Source of the DNA: Acidiphilium sp. C61
GTDB lineage: Bacteria > Pseudomonadota > Alphaproteobacteria > Acetobacterales > Acetobacteraceae
DNA length: 64,000 nt
NCBI RefSeq assembly: GCF_902712915.1
Contig: NZ_CACTIA010000003.1
Coordinates: 1-64,000 of the forward strand
Reading direction: 5' to 3'
Under the pieces are notes generated by a model. The model was not told where the DNA came from. It did no database searches and saw only the letters and a program-made list of their open reading frames with translations. The position numbers were made by a program, and so were the translations under genes. This document shows positions 7,239 through 15,875 of the stretch, in pieces; position 1 is the first letter of the stretch; each line of letters begins with the position of its first letter.

Positions 7239-9224
7239 TTGATGATAGATCTGTCGCCGCCACGGGCGCGACCGGGCACGCCAGCCGCGATCAATGACAC
7301 CTCGGGGCTGATGACGCTGATCAGCGTGGTGGTGGCGGTCGCCACGCTGTCGATCGCCCGCGACGTGCTGATCCCGATCACGCTGGCGGTGCTGCTGTCG
7401 TTCCTGCTCGCCCCGCTGGTAAATCTGCTCCGCCGCACCGGGCTGGGGCGGGTGCCGGGGGTAGTACTCGCAGTGCTGTTGGCGCTCGGCGTCATCCTCG
7501 GCACCGCCGGCCTGATCGGCACCCAGGTCGCCGATCTTGCCGACGACATCCCGCGTTATACGGACACCATCCAGCAGAAGGTCGATGCCGTTCAGAGCGC
7601 GACGTTTGGCCGCCTCTCCGCTTTCGTCGGGAGCATGGGCAGCCAAATCAATCGCGACAGCCACGCGTCGGCCGGCGCGCCGGCGAGCGCCGGCACGACC
7701 GTCAGTGCAGCGTCCGCCGCGGCACCCACCAACGCGGCCGCGAAGCCGATACCGGTGGAGGTCCATCAGCCGGAACCGTCGCTGATGAAGCTGGCGAGGC
7801 GCGTCCTCACGCCGATCCTATCGCCGTTGATGACTACGGCCATCGTCGTGGTTGTGGCGATCTTCATTCTGCTGCGGCCCGAGGATCTGCGCGACCGACT
7901 CATCCGCATGCTCGGCACCGGCGATCTGCACCGGACGATGACCGCGATGGATGAGGCCGGGCACCGCCTGAGCCGGTACTTCCTGACCCTGCTGGCATTG
8001 AACACTGCATTCGGCAGCATGATCGGCCTCGGTCTGTTCGTCATCGGCGTGCCGAGCGCGGTGCTGTGGGGCATCATGGCGATCCTCATGCGCTTCATTC
8101 CGTATATCGGCCCGTGGCTCGCGGCCGCGCTACCGCTTGCGCTTGCCGCGGCAGTCGATCCGGGTTGGTCGATGCTGCTGTGGACGGGGACCCTGTTCGT
8201 GGTTAGCGAGGGCGTGATGGGCCAGGTGATCGAGCCGATGGCATATGGGCACAGCACCGGATTGTCGCCGCTGTCCGTCGTGGTCGCGGCGATCTTCTGG
8301 AGCTGGCTGTGGGGGCCGGTCGGGCTGATCCTGTCGATGCCGCTCACACTCTGTCTGGTCATTCTGGGCCGCCATGTGGATCGATTGAAGTTCCTCGACG
8401 TGCTGCTCGGCGACCGTTCAGCGTTGACGCCGGTAGAGAGCTTCTACAACCGGATGCTGGCAGGCCGACTGGACGAAGTGCAAGACGACGCCGAGCAGCT
8501 GCTGAAGTCGTGTACGCTGTCGGCATACTACGATGAGGTCGCGATCCCCGGCTTGCGACTGGCCACAATCGACATCGAGCGCGGGGTGCTGACCGAGGCG
8601 CAGACCATTCGGATCATCGCCGGGGTGCAGGGACTGCTGGAGGAAATCGGCGACCATGACGACAGCGATACGCTTCTGACTGCCGCGGGACCGGCGAGGC
8701 TGCCGTCAGATCGGCAGGCAACGCCGGAATCGCGCGAGCCCGGGCCGCCTGCCGGGCTGGGCGAGCCGGTCGGCCTGTCGCCGGACTGGCAGGCCCCTTC
8801 CGCGGTGCTGTGCGTGGCCGGCCGCGGCCCGCTCGATGATCTGGCGTCGGCGATGCTCGCTCAGCTGCTCGGCAAGCGCGGGATCGGCGCCAGCGTCGTG
8901 ACGCATGAAGCCGTTAGCCTGCGTGCGGCCGACACGCTCGACATCGTGGGCGTGCAGATGGTCTGCCTGACCTATTCCGGCATTGCCGGCACATCCTCCG
9001 ATCTGCGCTACACCGTGCGTCGGCTGCGGGCACGCAGCCCGTCGGTTTGCATTCTTGTCGGATTTTGGCCCTCCAACATGGTGAGTGACGACAGGCTGCG
9101 TGCTGCCGTGGCCGCCGATATCTATGCAGGTTCGCTGCACGACATGGTCGTCGCCTGCCTCGCGGAGGCGCTTGGCCCGGCAAGCGACAGAGTGCGTCAG
9201 TTGGCACCTGTCCCCGAGCCGTAG
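7239..9224 (+). CDS. AI-2E family transporter with extra C-terminal domain
   Basis: This is a 661-residue protein. Residues 1 to about 390 are an AI-2E/PerM-type permease: hydrophobic segments at the N-terminus (TLSIARDVLIPITLAVLLSF), then a cytosolic stretch, then a dense membrane region containing the hallmark FIPYIGPWLAAALPLALA. Family members are usually about 350-400 residues. The remaining 270 residues are a long linker followed by a Rossmann-like domain (about 535-650; AVLCVAGRGPLDDLASAMLA, then SVCILVGFWPS) that resembles B12-binding-type folds in pattern. The substrate is unknown; despite the name, few members have been shown to move AI-2. Confidence 0.85.
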   Translation: MMIDLSPPRARPGTPAAINDTSGLMTLISVVVAVATLSIARDVLIPITLAVLLSFLLAPLVNLLRRTGLGRVPGVVLAVLLALGVILGTAGLIGTQVADLADDIPRYTDTIQQKVDAVQSATFGRLSAFVGSMGSQINRDSHASAGAPASAGTTVSAASAAAPTNAAAKPIPVEVHQPEPSLMKLARRVLTPILSPLMTTAIVVVVAIFILLRPEDLRDRLIRMLGTGDLHRTMTAMDEAGHRLSRYFLTLLALNTAFGSMIGLGLFVIGVPSAVLWGIMAILMRFIPYIGPWLAAALPLALAAAVDPGWSMLLWTGTLFVVSEGVMGQVIEPMAYGHSTGLSPLSVVVAAIFWSWLWGPVGLILSMPLTLCLVILGRHVDRLKFLDVLLGDRSALTPVESFYNRMLAGRLDEVQDDAEQLLKSCTLSAYYDEVAIPGLRLATIDIERGVLTEAQTIRIIAGVQGLLEEIGDHDDSDTLLTAAGPARLPSDRQATPESREPGPPAGLGEPVGLSPDWQAPSAVLCVAGRGPLDDLASAMLAQLLGKRGIGASVVTHEAVSLRAADTLDIVGVQMVCLTYSGIAGTSSDLRYTVRRLRARSPSVCILVGFWPSNMVSDDRLRAAVAADIYAGSLHDMVVACLAEALGPASDRVRQLAPVPEP

Positions 9225-9436
9225 CCGGACGACGGCGTGCGCCCGATGGCAGCAGGGCCCGCCACCGTCACATTCACCGCGTCATAGCAATCGACTGACC
9301 ATCCCCGAGGGTCGATCGACGATCATTCCGACGCGGCTTGCCGGGCACCGTCTTGCCTGACGCGAGGCTGATCGTCTGCTTCCGACAACGCGACCAGTGC
9401 CAGCCGGGCCAGGGCTGGCCGCGATTTCGCGCCGTT

Positions 9437-9545
9437 TCACTCCATGATCTCGGTGCGAGGGTTCTCGACGGTGCGCTGACTGATCTTCAGTTCGTAGGCG
9501 ATGTTCTTGTTCGGATGCCGGTGACCACCAGTTCCATGACCACAC
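9437..9545 (-). pseudogene. FixJ/LuxR-type response regulator HTH fragment
   Basis: The minus strand encodes HPNKNIAYELKISQRTVEN, the recognition part of a LuxR/FixJ helix-turn-helix, and then stops a few residues later. Nothing of the receiver domain remains. It is joined directly to a DUF3141 fragment, marking a recombination junction. Confidence 0.6.
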
Positions 9546-9974
9546 GGTGACGTGCAGTGAACCGCGCCGGAAATCCCGCGCTCCACCTTGAAGCCGCCGA
9601 TGCCGGGTCCCTGGCCGGCCCGCGGATCCACCACCACGACCAGCCGCTTGCGCGGGTCGGCAATCATCCCCGGCGGTGGCGTGATGCGCAGCAGCGAATA
9701 GTTCATCGGGAGCAGCAGTGCGCTGTCGCTCATCACCATTTCATGGTCGAACCGCAACGCCGTCGACATCAGCCACGCGGTGCTCGCGATCTCCTCGTTG
9801 ACACGCTGCTGCAGCAGCTCAAGGAACAAGACGCCGCGCTGGAACGCGTCGATCATGTATTCGGGCCAAGCGGAGGCAAGCTGGGCCGCTGCAGAGCTGG
9901 CGGCGCCGGCGACTGCCGCCGGTCCGTGCCCTGCCCAGCGTCGGCTTGTGTCGCGCTCCGAAGTCAATGGTCAT
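9546..9974 (-). pseudogene. DUF3141 protein, truncated N-terminal copy
   Basis: From the start MTIDFGARHKP at 9974 and, after one frame break near 9925, QLASAWPEYMIDAFQRGVLF onward, this matches residues 1 to about 130 of the intact gene at 18877-21141. The block YSLLRITPPPGMI...VVVVDPRAGQGPGIGGFK is nearly identical. The remaining 620 or so residues are missing. This is the first gene of a decayed inverted copy of the 17.4-19.3 kb block. Confidence 0.8.
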
Positions 9975-10149
9975 CCCGATCTCCCAGGGCCGTCGCTCGG
10001 GCCCGGATGCGATTGCCACGTAACCACCGCATCGCACGGCGGCCACCAGGGCGGTTTCGTTTCTTGCAACCATCGGCCTGCTGCACGTCCTGGCCGGGCG
10101 GCAGCGTCAACCGAATGCCAGAAGCGGCATGGATACCGCGTTCAGACAT
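9964..10149 (-). pseudogene. Copy of the small ORF that precedes the DUF3141 gene
   Basis: The start MSERGIHAASGIRLTLPPGQDV matches MTQRRISAISGIRMALPPGWDV of the ORF at 18689-18880. The two then fall out of frame, so this copy is not an intact homologue. Conservation of the first 22 residues in both copies suggests that the N-terminus was once translated. Confidence 0.45.
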
Positions 10150-10246
10150 ATCCTTCCCCTACGCGGCGACAGACAGACTCGGAAACCATCGATCCGTCTG
10201 CGCCGTCCCGCCGGACGCCCGGCTTCCACCAGCGGACGTCCTCGCT

Positions 10247-10669
10247 TCATTTAATGCTGGGGCCAGCCTTCCATTGCGGCCAGATGGTCCAAGCTCCGCA
10301 AGATCGAGGGATCATTGCGAAGGCTCGCACAGGCATCCGGTGTCGTCCGGGCGGCGGCAAGTCGGATCCGCTGCAGCGATCGCCCATCTTCTCGAAATGA
10401 ACCAGGGCGGTCAGCGACAAGTACTTGCCCTGCATCCCCCACAGAGCACCGGCCTGGGTATAAGCCTCGATCATCGATGCCCCTTGAATCAGCGCGTTCC
10501 ACCGCCGACTTCGCAACTTGCACGACGCGGCGCGCGAAGCGACCGCCACGATACTGCTCATCGGCTGCATCTGCGCCTGATACGCTGGGGCCTTCTCTTC
10601 GGGCTGCGCCGCACCGGCAACGATCGGTGCCATAACCAGTGCGATCACCGCAACGGCCCTTATCATCAA
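10247..10669 (-). pseudogene. Secreted small protein, frameshifted copy
   Basis: This is a paralogue of the gene at 18171-18587. The signal peptide (MMIRAVAVIALVMAPIVAGA) and MQGKYLSLTALVHFEKMGD are conserved. After KMGD the sense continues in another frame as RIRLAAARTTPDACASLRND, so a single indel near 10377 destroys the C-terminal 45 residues. Confidence 0.75.
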
Positions 10670-10684
10670 GATCCTCCGTTGCCA

Positions 10685-11115
10685 TCAATGCGGTAAGGTG
10701 ATCGATCGGGTCGCCGGTCCTGCAGCACCGGGCACGTCGGTGTGCGGAATCGCATGGCCGCCATCCTCCGCTTCAGTCATGGAAGTCTCGCGCCCGTCGG
10801 TCGGGCCTTTCGGCGTGGTAGTCGACGTGCCGACAGCCGCCGTGGCATCAGTAACTCCCGCGTGTCCGACCCGATTGGGCAGGAGGGCCAGCACCTCGGT
10901 CGCGATGGAGGCTGGCTCCGCTGCAGGGGCGACCAGTTCGGCAGATCGGCGATCATCGCGGCAAGGCGCGTCTGCACAGCTTCCTGCCACGGCTCGAAAT
11001 CGAGCCTGGCCAGTGCGGAGAGGACGCTGCCGACCAGGCCTTTGCTGTCCTCGCCCATGGTTGCGAACAGGAACGCGTCGAAGGGCGAGCGAGCATTCAG
11101 TTGCGGGCGGGTCAT
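10685..11115 (-). pseudogene. Copy of the membrane protein gene at 17476, decayed
   Basis: The N-terminus reads RSPFDAFLFATMGEDSKGLV and LSALARLDFEPWQEA, as in the intact gene. Internal deletions remove the transmembrane segment, and the C-terminal part resumes in another frame (IATEVLALLPNRVGHAG, later PATRSI). It is clearly non-functional. The order of the three copies is the same as in the intact block, only inverted. Confidence 0.75.
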
Positions 11116-11221
11116 TTCGGCTCCCGACTTTTATGATCGCTGCAATGGGCGGATCATGATCGACCCCCACGAGGCTGAACGATCATGCGACCATAGGACA
11201 ATTTCGAAATTAGCGTCAGGG

Positions 11222-11232
11222 TCGGAAACTAC
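11222..11232 (-). promoter_or_regulatory. GTANTTYCCGA-type motif
   Basis: On the minus strand GTAGTTTCCGA lies 107 bp upstream of the decayed membrane protein copy. The spacing is the same as at 17359 for the intact copy. Confidence 0.3.
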
Positions 11233-11404
11233 CGGCCTCTGCGCGCCGGGGCGGCGACCTCCGGGACTACGTGTACAGGTCCGCGCACGCATCGCCCCGA
11301 TCTGCTCGTTTCGGATCAATGATGAGCGCGGTATGACTTGCCGATTATTCGGATATAGAAACACCTATACTCGTGAATGGCATCGGATAGCTATAGAGGT
11401 AAGT

Positions 11405-11415
11405 ACTTCCCGATT
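11405..11415 (+). promoter_or_regulatory. GTANTTYCCGA-type motif
   Basis: The sequence GTACTTCCCGA is preceded by GTAA, as at 927-941. No gene follows closely. Confidence 0.2.
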
Positions 11416-11449
11416 GACATTCAGTTGCGGCCGCCCCTCACCAATGAGT

Positions 11450-11460
11450 AATTTCCGAGT
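11450..11460 (+). promoter_or_regulatory. GTANTTYCCGA-type motif
   Basis: The sequence GTAATTTCCGA is in the same ATGA-preceded context as 4516. The nearest downstream gene is the stomatin gene, 270 bp away with a MITE-like element in between. Confidence 0.25.
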
Positions 11461-11599
11461 CTGCCGCGGAAGTGCGGCCGCGCGTAGTCTGCCTTGCATT
11501 CCAAAATCGGCCCGGTGCGTTCCGACGTGACCGGCCGGACGGCGTGCCGACCGAGCATTTGGCAGATCCCCATCTACCGCGCTGAATGTCTTCCGCTAG

Positions 11600-11708
11600 T
11601 GTCCTGCCCCTGAAATTCGTGGGTGAATTTCAGGGATAAGGAGGTCATTAAGTTACTGATTTTCTAATGTCCCGAATATAAAATCCATCAGATTTCAGAT
11701 TCGGGACA
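11600..11708. mobile_element. 109-bp MITE-like element flanked by CTAG
   Basis: The ends are inverted: TGTCCTGCCCCTGAAATTC on the left and, reverse-complemented, TGTCCCGAATCTGAAATCTG on the right. Both are flanked by CTAG (11596-11599 and 11709-11712), which fits a 4-bp target duplication. The interior has two more hairpins: 11609-11634 (10-bp arms, loop GTGGGT) and 11669-11707 (about 17-bp near-perfect arms, loop CATCA). It has no coding capacity. It sits just 23 bp before the stomatin start and may supply its leader or a terminator. Confidence 0.55.
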
Positions 11709-11731
11709 CTAGGTCGGAAAGGAGCAGTGCC

Positions 11732-12568
11732 TTGTTTCTTTATGTCGTCCCGGTCCTGGTTCTGGCTGCGCTTGTTGTTCTCGCCGCCACGGTGAAAATT
11801 CTGCGTGAGTATGAGCGCGCCGTGGTCTTTACCCTTGGGCGCTTTCAAAGGGTGCGGGGTCCAGGCCTTGTGCTGCTTCTCCCCTTCTTCCAGGAAATGG
11901 TTCGGGTCGATCTGCGCATTCGCGTCATCGAGATCCCCAGCCAGGACGTGATCTCGCATGACAACGTGTCGATGAAGGTCGACGCCGTATTGTATTTCAA
12001 CGTCGTCGATCCAGAGAAGGCGATTATCCACGTCCAAAACTATCTGCCAGCCACCAACATGCTCGCACAGACCACGTTACGTGCCGTGCTCGGGCAGCAT
12101 GAGCTCGATGAGATGCTGTCCGAGCGAAAGAAGCTCAGCGCCGATGTCCAGAGCATTCTCGACGCGCAGACCGAAACCTGGGGCATCAAGGTCAGCAACG
12201 TCGAGATCAGAACGGTAGAACTGACTGACAACATGGTGCGGGCCATCGCCAAACAGGCGGAAGCGGAACGCGACCGGCGTGCCAAGATCATTCACGCGGA
12301 AGCCGAGTTCCAGGCATCCCAAACCTTGGTCAACGCCGCGCAGATCCTGGGAAGCGTCCCAGCCGCAATGCAGTTGCGCTATCTGCAAACGCTGACGGAG
12401 ATCGGCGCCGAACAGAATTCGACGGTCGTTTTCCCGATGCCAATCGACATTATCAAACCGTTCCTCGAGCTGCTTGATAAGGCCGGCAAACCGGCTGGCG
12501 CAAACGGCGCCGATCGCGCGTTGCCCCTGAAAGGCGTCCCGCTGAGTGTGCCAGATGCGAATGCGTGA
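11732..12568 (+). CDS. SPFH/stomatin-like membrane protein (slipin)
   Basis: This is a 278-residue protein with one N-terminal membrane segment (VVPVLVLAALVVLAATVKIL), followed by the SPFH/band-7 domain: REYERAVVFTLGRFQRVRGPG, then IPSQDVISHDNVSMKVDAVL, then LGQHELDEMLSERKKLS. A short C-terminal helical region (AKQAEAERDRRAKIIHAEAE) follows. The start is an unusual TTG with GGAAAGGAG seven bases upstream; a nearby GTG is out of frame. Slipins assemble into membrane microdomains. The partner NfeD protease gene commonly found beside them is not present here. Confidence 0.9.
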   Translation: MFLYVVPVLVLAALVVLAATVKILREYERAVVFTLGRFQRVRGPGLVLLLPFFQEMVRVDLRIRVIEIPSQDVISHDNVSMKVDAVLYFNVVDPEKAIIHVQNYLPATNMLAQTTLRAVLGQHELDEMLSERKKLSADVQSILDAQTETWGIKVSNVEIRTVELTDNMVRAIAKQAEAERDRRAKIIHAEAEFQASQTLVNAAQILGSVPAAMQLRYLQTLTEIGAEQNSTVVFPMPIDIIKPFLELLDKAGKPAGANGADRALPLKGVPLSVPDANA

Positions 12569-12683
12569 CCACACTGTCACCTGCTCTGTAGGGAGAAACG
12601 GCTCCGATCCAGCCGATCCGGCCCGCGGGGTATGGGATGTCGTGCGGCGCTTGATGTCTTGGGCATGACCATCTCCGTTTATC

Positions 12684-12726
12684 CATCTATAGACCCATAT
12701 CCATATCGGGATTTAGTCTATAGATG
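12684..12726. repeat. Perfect 11-bp inverted repeat
   Basis: CATCTATAGAC at 12684-12694 and GTCTATAGATG at 12716-12726 are exact reverse complements with a 21-base loop. It lies between the stomatin stop and the ISL3 transposase and may be a bidirectional terminator or part of the IS end. Confidence 0.4.
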
Positions 12727-12742
12727 TTGGCTCTTCGACGTC

Positions 12743-13996
12743 TCAAGTGGAATGGAAGACGTCGAGCATGGCGTTGATGGGCGCGCCGAGCAGGTAGATG
12801 ATGCACGCGAAGGTAGCGGTGTTGCGATAGCCTCGGGCGCGAGCGCGGGCTGCCTGGAACAGCCCATTGAGCGCTTCGAGGCGGGCATTGGAATGGCCTG
12901 ACTTCCAGCGTCGAATGATCCGCTTGGCATTGCGCCGTACGGTATCGACGGCCTGTCGAACAGGATCGAGCAGGTGGTCGGGATCGTCCAGCCGGGCGGT
13001 GACGTGGTTGAGGAAGTTGGTCAGCCGCCAGCGCGCGGCCTGTGGCGTTGCGGCCAGGCGAACCCAGCGCAGCATCTCCTTGGCGCGATAGGCTTCGGCT
13101 GTGGCGAAGCCGCTGTTCTCCAACTGGTCGAGCGCCTGCCGCTGGGCCATGGTCAGGTTTTCCGGTCGCTTCAACGTGGCCCAGCGTACCCCCTTGGGCA
13201 GGTTGTGCTGATGCGCCTCGGCGCGCCGCACCTGCTCGACCGCGGTGGTGAAGATCTGCACGACGTGGAACCAGTCCACGGTGACCGAGGCCTGCGGGAA
13301 GCTCTCCGCCGCAGCAGCAAGGAAGGCCGCCGACATGTCACACACCACCTCGGCGATGCGGCGGGCCTCGCCGCCGTGCTCCGCCAGGAAGGCCCGGAAG
13401 GCGGTCATGCATTCCTTACCCTTTCCGGGGGTGACGAACAGCACCGGGCGCTCGGCCGCATCGAGGTCAATGAACACGGTGACGTAGCTGTGGCCTCGCT
13501 TGGCCGCGGTTTCGTCGAGTGCGATCGCCTCGACCCCGCTGAGATCGAGCCGCTCGATCGCCCGGCCGACATAGTACCGCAGAATGCGCCACAGCCGCTG
13601 GTCGGTGACGCCGATGATGCGCGCGGCAGCGGCAACCGGCATCTCGCGCATCAGAGCCAGCGCGGCCTGCTCGAACAACAGCGTGAAGCCGCTGTCGGGA
13701 CGTGCCCAAGGCACAGCAATGCGGAGTACGCCGTGCTCCGGACAGTCGGTGCGTGGCACACGGGCCTCGATGATGCAGGCGTGCTGAAAGAAGTTGAGGT
13801 GCCGCCAGCTCAGTTCCTTCCAGTCGTGCGGTTTGCACAGCCGGCCGCAGGTTGGGCAGGGGAAGCGGGCGCCTGGGTCGGCGGCGACGGCCAGATGCAA
13901 CTCATGCGGCTGGTAGTCGGTTTCCAACCGCTGGTCGACCACGCGCCAGGGTGGGGTCAGTCCGAGGCCGAGGGTGAAGATGTCGCTGCTTGCCAT
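12743..13996 (-). CDS. ISL3-family transposase
   Basis: This is a 417-residue transposase, typical for ISL3. It has an N-terminal zinc-binding region (CPTCGRLC, then DCPEHG), a helix-turn-helix (AAARIIGVTDQRLWRILRYY) and a DDE domain with ALDETAAKRGHSY, EVVCDMSAAF, VDWFHVVQ and the final Glu in RLEALNGLFQ. The start at 13996 (MASSDIFTLGLGLTPPW) matches family N-termini; the open frame extends 44 codons further. The gene appears intact. Terminal repeats were not identified. Confidence 0.9.
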   Translation of the reverse strand: MASSDIFTLGLGLTPPWRVVDQRLETDYQPHELHLAVAADPGARFPCPTCGRLCKPHDWKELSWRHLNFFQHACIIEARVPRTDCPEHGVLRIAVPWARPDSGFTLLFEQAALALMREMPVAAAARIIGVTDQRLWRILRYYVGRAIERLDLSGVEAIALDETAAKRGHSYVTVFIDLDAAERPVLFVTPGKGKECMTAFRAFLAEHGGEARRIAEVVCDMSAAFLAAAAESFPQASVTVDWFHVVQIFTTAVEQVRRAEAHQHNLPKGVRWATLKRPENLTMAQRQALDQLENSGFATAEAYRAKEMLRWVRLAATPQAARWRLTNFLNHVTARLDDPDHLLDPVRQAVDTVRRNAKRIIRRWKSGHSNARLEALNGLFQAARARARGYRNTATFACIIYLLGAPINAMLDVFHST

Positions 13997-14340
13997 GGCG
14001 GTGCTCCGCGCAATCAGAGTGTCCCGTGCGGGCTGGCACCGCATGCCGCGCCAATGCGCGATCGGACTGCGGGATGCGGCTGCTCGGCCCGTCTGCCTCA
14101 AGACTGGCGCCGTGCTCGCCGCCGTCAAGAACGCTGCGCGTCGCTACGCGATGGCCTGCGGCCATTCTTGACCGCGGCTGTGCACGACGCCCCGCGCACG
14201 ATCAGGCCGGGACGAAGAAACGGCACTCCAGCCGAACCAAGAAACTGGCCCCAGCGTGGCAGGGCTGCTACCTGCGGTGGTGGTCACGCCACTTTCAGGA
14301 ACCGCCGAAGTTCCACTCGCGGCGTCGAGGAGGCTAGATG
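13997..14340. other. Region between ISL3 and IS701-type elements
   Basis: No gene is recognised on either strand. It presumably includes the right end of the ISL3 element. Confidence 0.35.
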
Positions 14341-14344
14341 TTAG

Positions 14345-15775
14345 CACTACTTTGGCAGAAATCTGATTTTTAGGATTCCCATGGCACGGATTGCGTGATT
14401 CATGGGGAGCCAGCTTTGATGGAGGCTGGCGATGGACGAGGACTGGCAGGGAGATCTGGAGCGGTGGCTTGCCCCTTATCTGAAAGGTCTGGGCAACAAG
14501 ACGCGACGACGGATGTGCCCGGCTTATATCGCCGGCTTGATCGGGCCGGGTGATCGCAAAAGCATCCAGCCCATGGCGGCCCGGTCGGACGCCATTTCCT
14601 ATGACCGGCTGCATCATTTCATCGGGGCTGGTCTGTGGGACAGCGCGCCACTGGAAGCGACCTTGTGGGACCAAGCGGATAAATTGGTTGGTGGCAATGA
14701 AGCCTGGCTGATCATCGACGACACCGCCTTGCCCAAGAAGGGTAAGGCCTCGGTTGGCGTCGCGCCGCAATATGCTACGGCGCTCGGCAAGAATGCCAAC
14801 TGTCAGACGCTGGTGTCGGTGACGCTGGCTTCGGGCGCAGTTCCGCTCATGCTGAGCTTGCGGTTATTTCTGCCGGAAAGCTGGACGAGCGATATCGCGC
14901 GCATGGACAAGGCGGGCGTGCCTGCCTGTTTCCAGGAATACCGCACAAAGCCCGAGATCGCGATCGAGGAGATCGATCGCGTCATCGCTGCCGGCGTGCG
15001 CTTCGGCTGTGTGCTGGCCGATGCCGGTTACGGGCTGTCGGCTCCGTTCCGGCAGGCGCTGAGTACACGCGGCCTTTGCTGGGCTGTCGGCATCCCCCGG
15101 CACCAGAAGGTCTATCCGGCGGATGTGCAGCTGATCTTCCCGGTCGCAGGCCGCGGTCGCCCACGGGTGCGTCATGTGCCCGACGTCAAATCCATGGCGG
15201 CACAAGCGATGCTCGAAGGCGCGAAGTGGCGGCAGCTCGGTTGGCGCAAGGGAACAAAGGGGCGTCTGACAGCCCGCTTTGCCGCCATGAGGGTACGCAT
15301 TGCTGATGGCGCGCCCCAGCGAATCGGTTCTGCCGGTGCCCAGCACATGCCGGGAGAGGAAGCCTGGCTGGTGGGTGAGCATCGCTCGAATGGCGAACGA
15401 AAATACTATCTCTCGAACCTGCCTGCCGACACCCCGATCAGAGCTCTGGCTGGCGCCATCAAGGCGCGCTGGATCTGCGAGCAGGCCCATCAGCAACTCA
15501 AAGAGGAACTCGGCTTGGACCACTTCGAGGGCCGATCCTGGACTGGCCTCCACCGCCATGCCCTGATGACGATGATGGCCTACGCCTTCTTGCAATCCCG
15601 AAGGCTCGCTCAGGCGGGACGGAAAAAAAAGAGTCCCCGGTCCGCCTCCCCAACCCACCCTGCCAGCAGTGCGCCAAGCCATCCTTGACCGTCTTTCTCG
15701 CTCACCGCCGCGGCATTGCCCTCATTGCGGATGTAGCCTCATCGGACATCACAACAAACTTCTGCCAAAGTAGTG
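14345..15775. mobile_element. IS701-type element with TTAG target duplication
   Basis: The 1431-bp element has perfect 16-bp inverted ends, CACTACTTTGGCAGAA at 14345 and its reverse complement ending at 15775. Both ends are flanked by TTAG (14341-14344 and 15776-15779), which fits the YTAR target of this family. The ends and target duplication show a simple, fairly recent insertion. Confidence 0.8.
14432..15688 (+). CDS. IS701-family transposase
   Basis: This is a 418-residue DDE transposase. Motifs seen are WLIIDDTALPKKGKASVGVA (first Asp), CVLADAGYG (second Asp) and CEQAHQQLKEELGLDHFEGR (Glu). Just before the end, an A8 run at about 15627 leads to an unrelated tail. In the frame obtained with A7 the sense continues as LPAVRQAILDRLSRSPPRHC and stops at 15771-15773, the usual conserved C-terminus. 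The last 30 residues are therefore frameshifted by one base, either truly or by sequencing error. The catalytic core is unaffected. Confidence 0.85.
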   Translation: MDEDWQGDLERWLAPYLKGLGNKTRRRMCPAYIAGLIGPGDRKSIQPMAARSDAISYDRLHHFIGAGLWDSAPLEATLWDQADKLVGGNEAWLIIDDTALPKKGKASVGVAPQYATALGKNANCQTLVSVTLASGAVPLMLSLRLFLPESWTSDIARMDKAGVPACFQEYRTKPEIAIEEIDRVIAAGVRFGCVLADAGYGLSAPFRQALSTRGLCWAVGIPRHQKVYPADVQLIFPVAGRGRPRVRHVPDVKSMAAQAMLEGAKWRQLGWRKGTKGRLTARFAAMRVRIADGAPQRIGSAGAQHMPGEEAWLVGEHRSNGERKYYLSNLPADTPIRALAGAIKARWICEQAHQQLKEELGLDHFEGRSWTGLHRHALMTMMAYAFLQSRRLAQAGRKKKSPRSASPTHPASSAPSHP

Positions 15776-15875
15776 TTAGGGGTGCAGGGAGCGATCAAGT
15801 TCTGATCAGCTTTGGATCCGCTCGAAGCCGCACGCCGACACAACGCCCTGAGCAGCGAGGCGCACGGCGATTGTA

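Larger units (their letters stand above)
11116..11595. other. Gene-free region with three motif copies
   Basis: No gene is recognised. The first 120 bp are the inverted equivalent of the upstream region at 17340-17475 (shared TTCCGACCCTGACGC and TGTCCTATGGTC), so the promoter region was duplicated together with the genes. Confidence 0.45.

Noticed and set aside
12974..14344. Open frame of 456 codons on the plus strand
   Set aside because: It is antisense to the ISL3 transposase and shows no domain.
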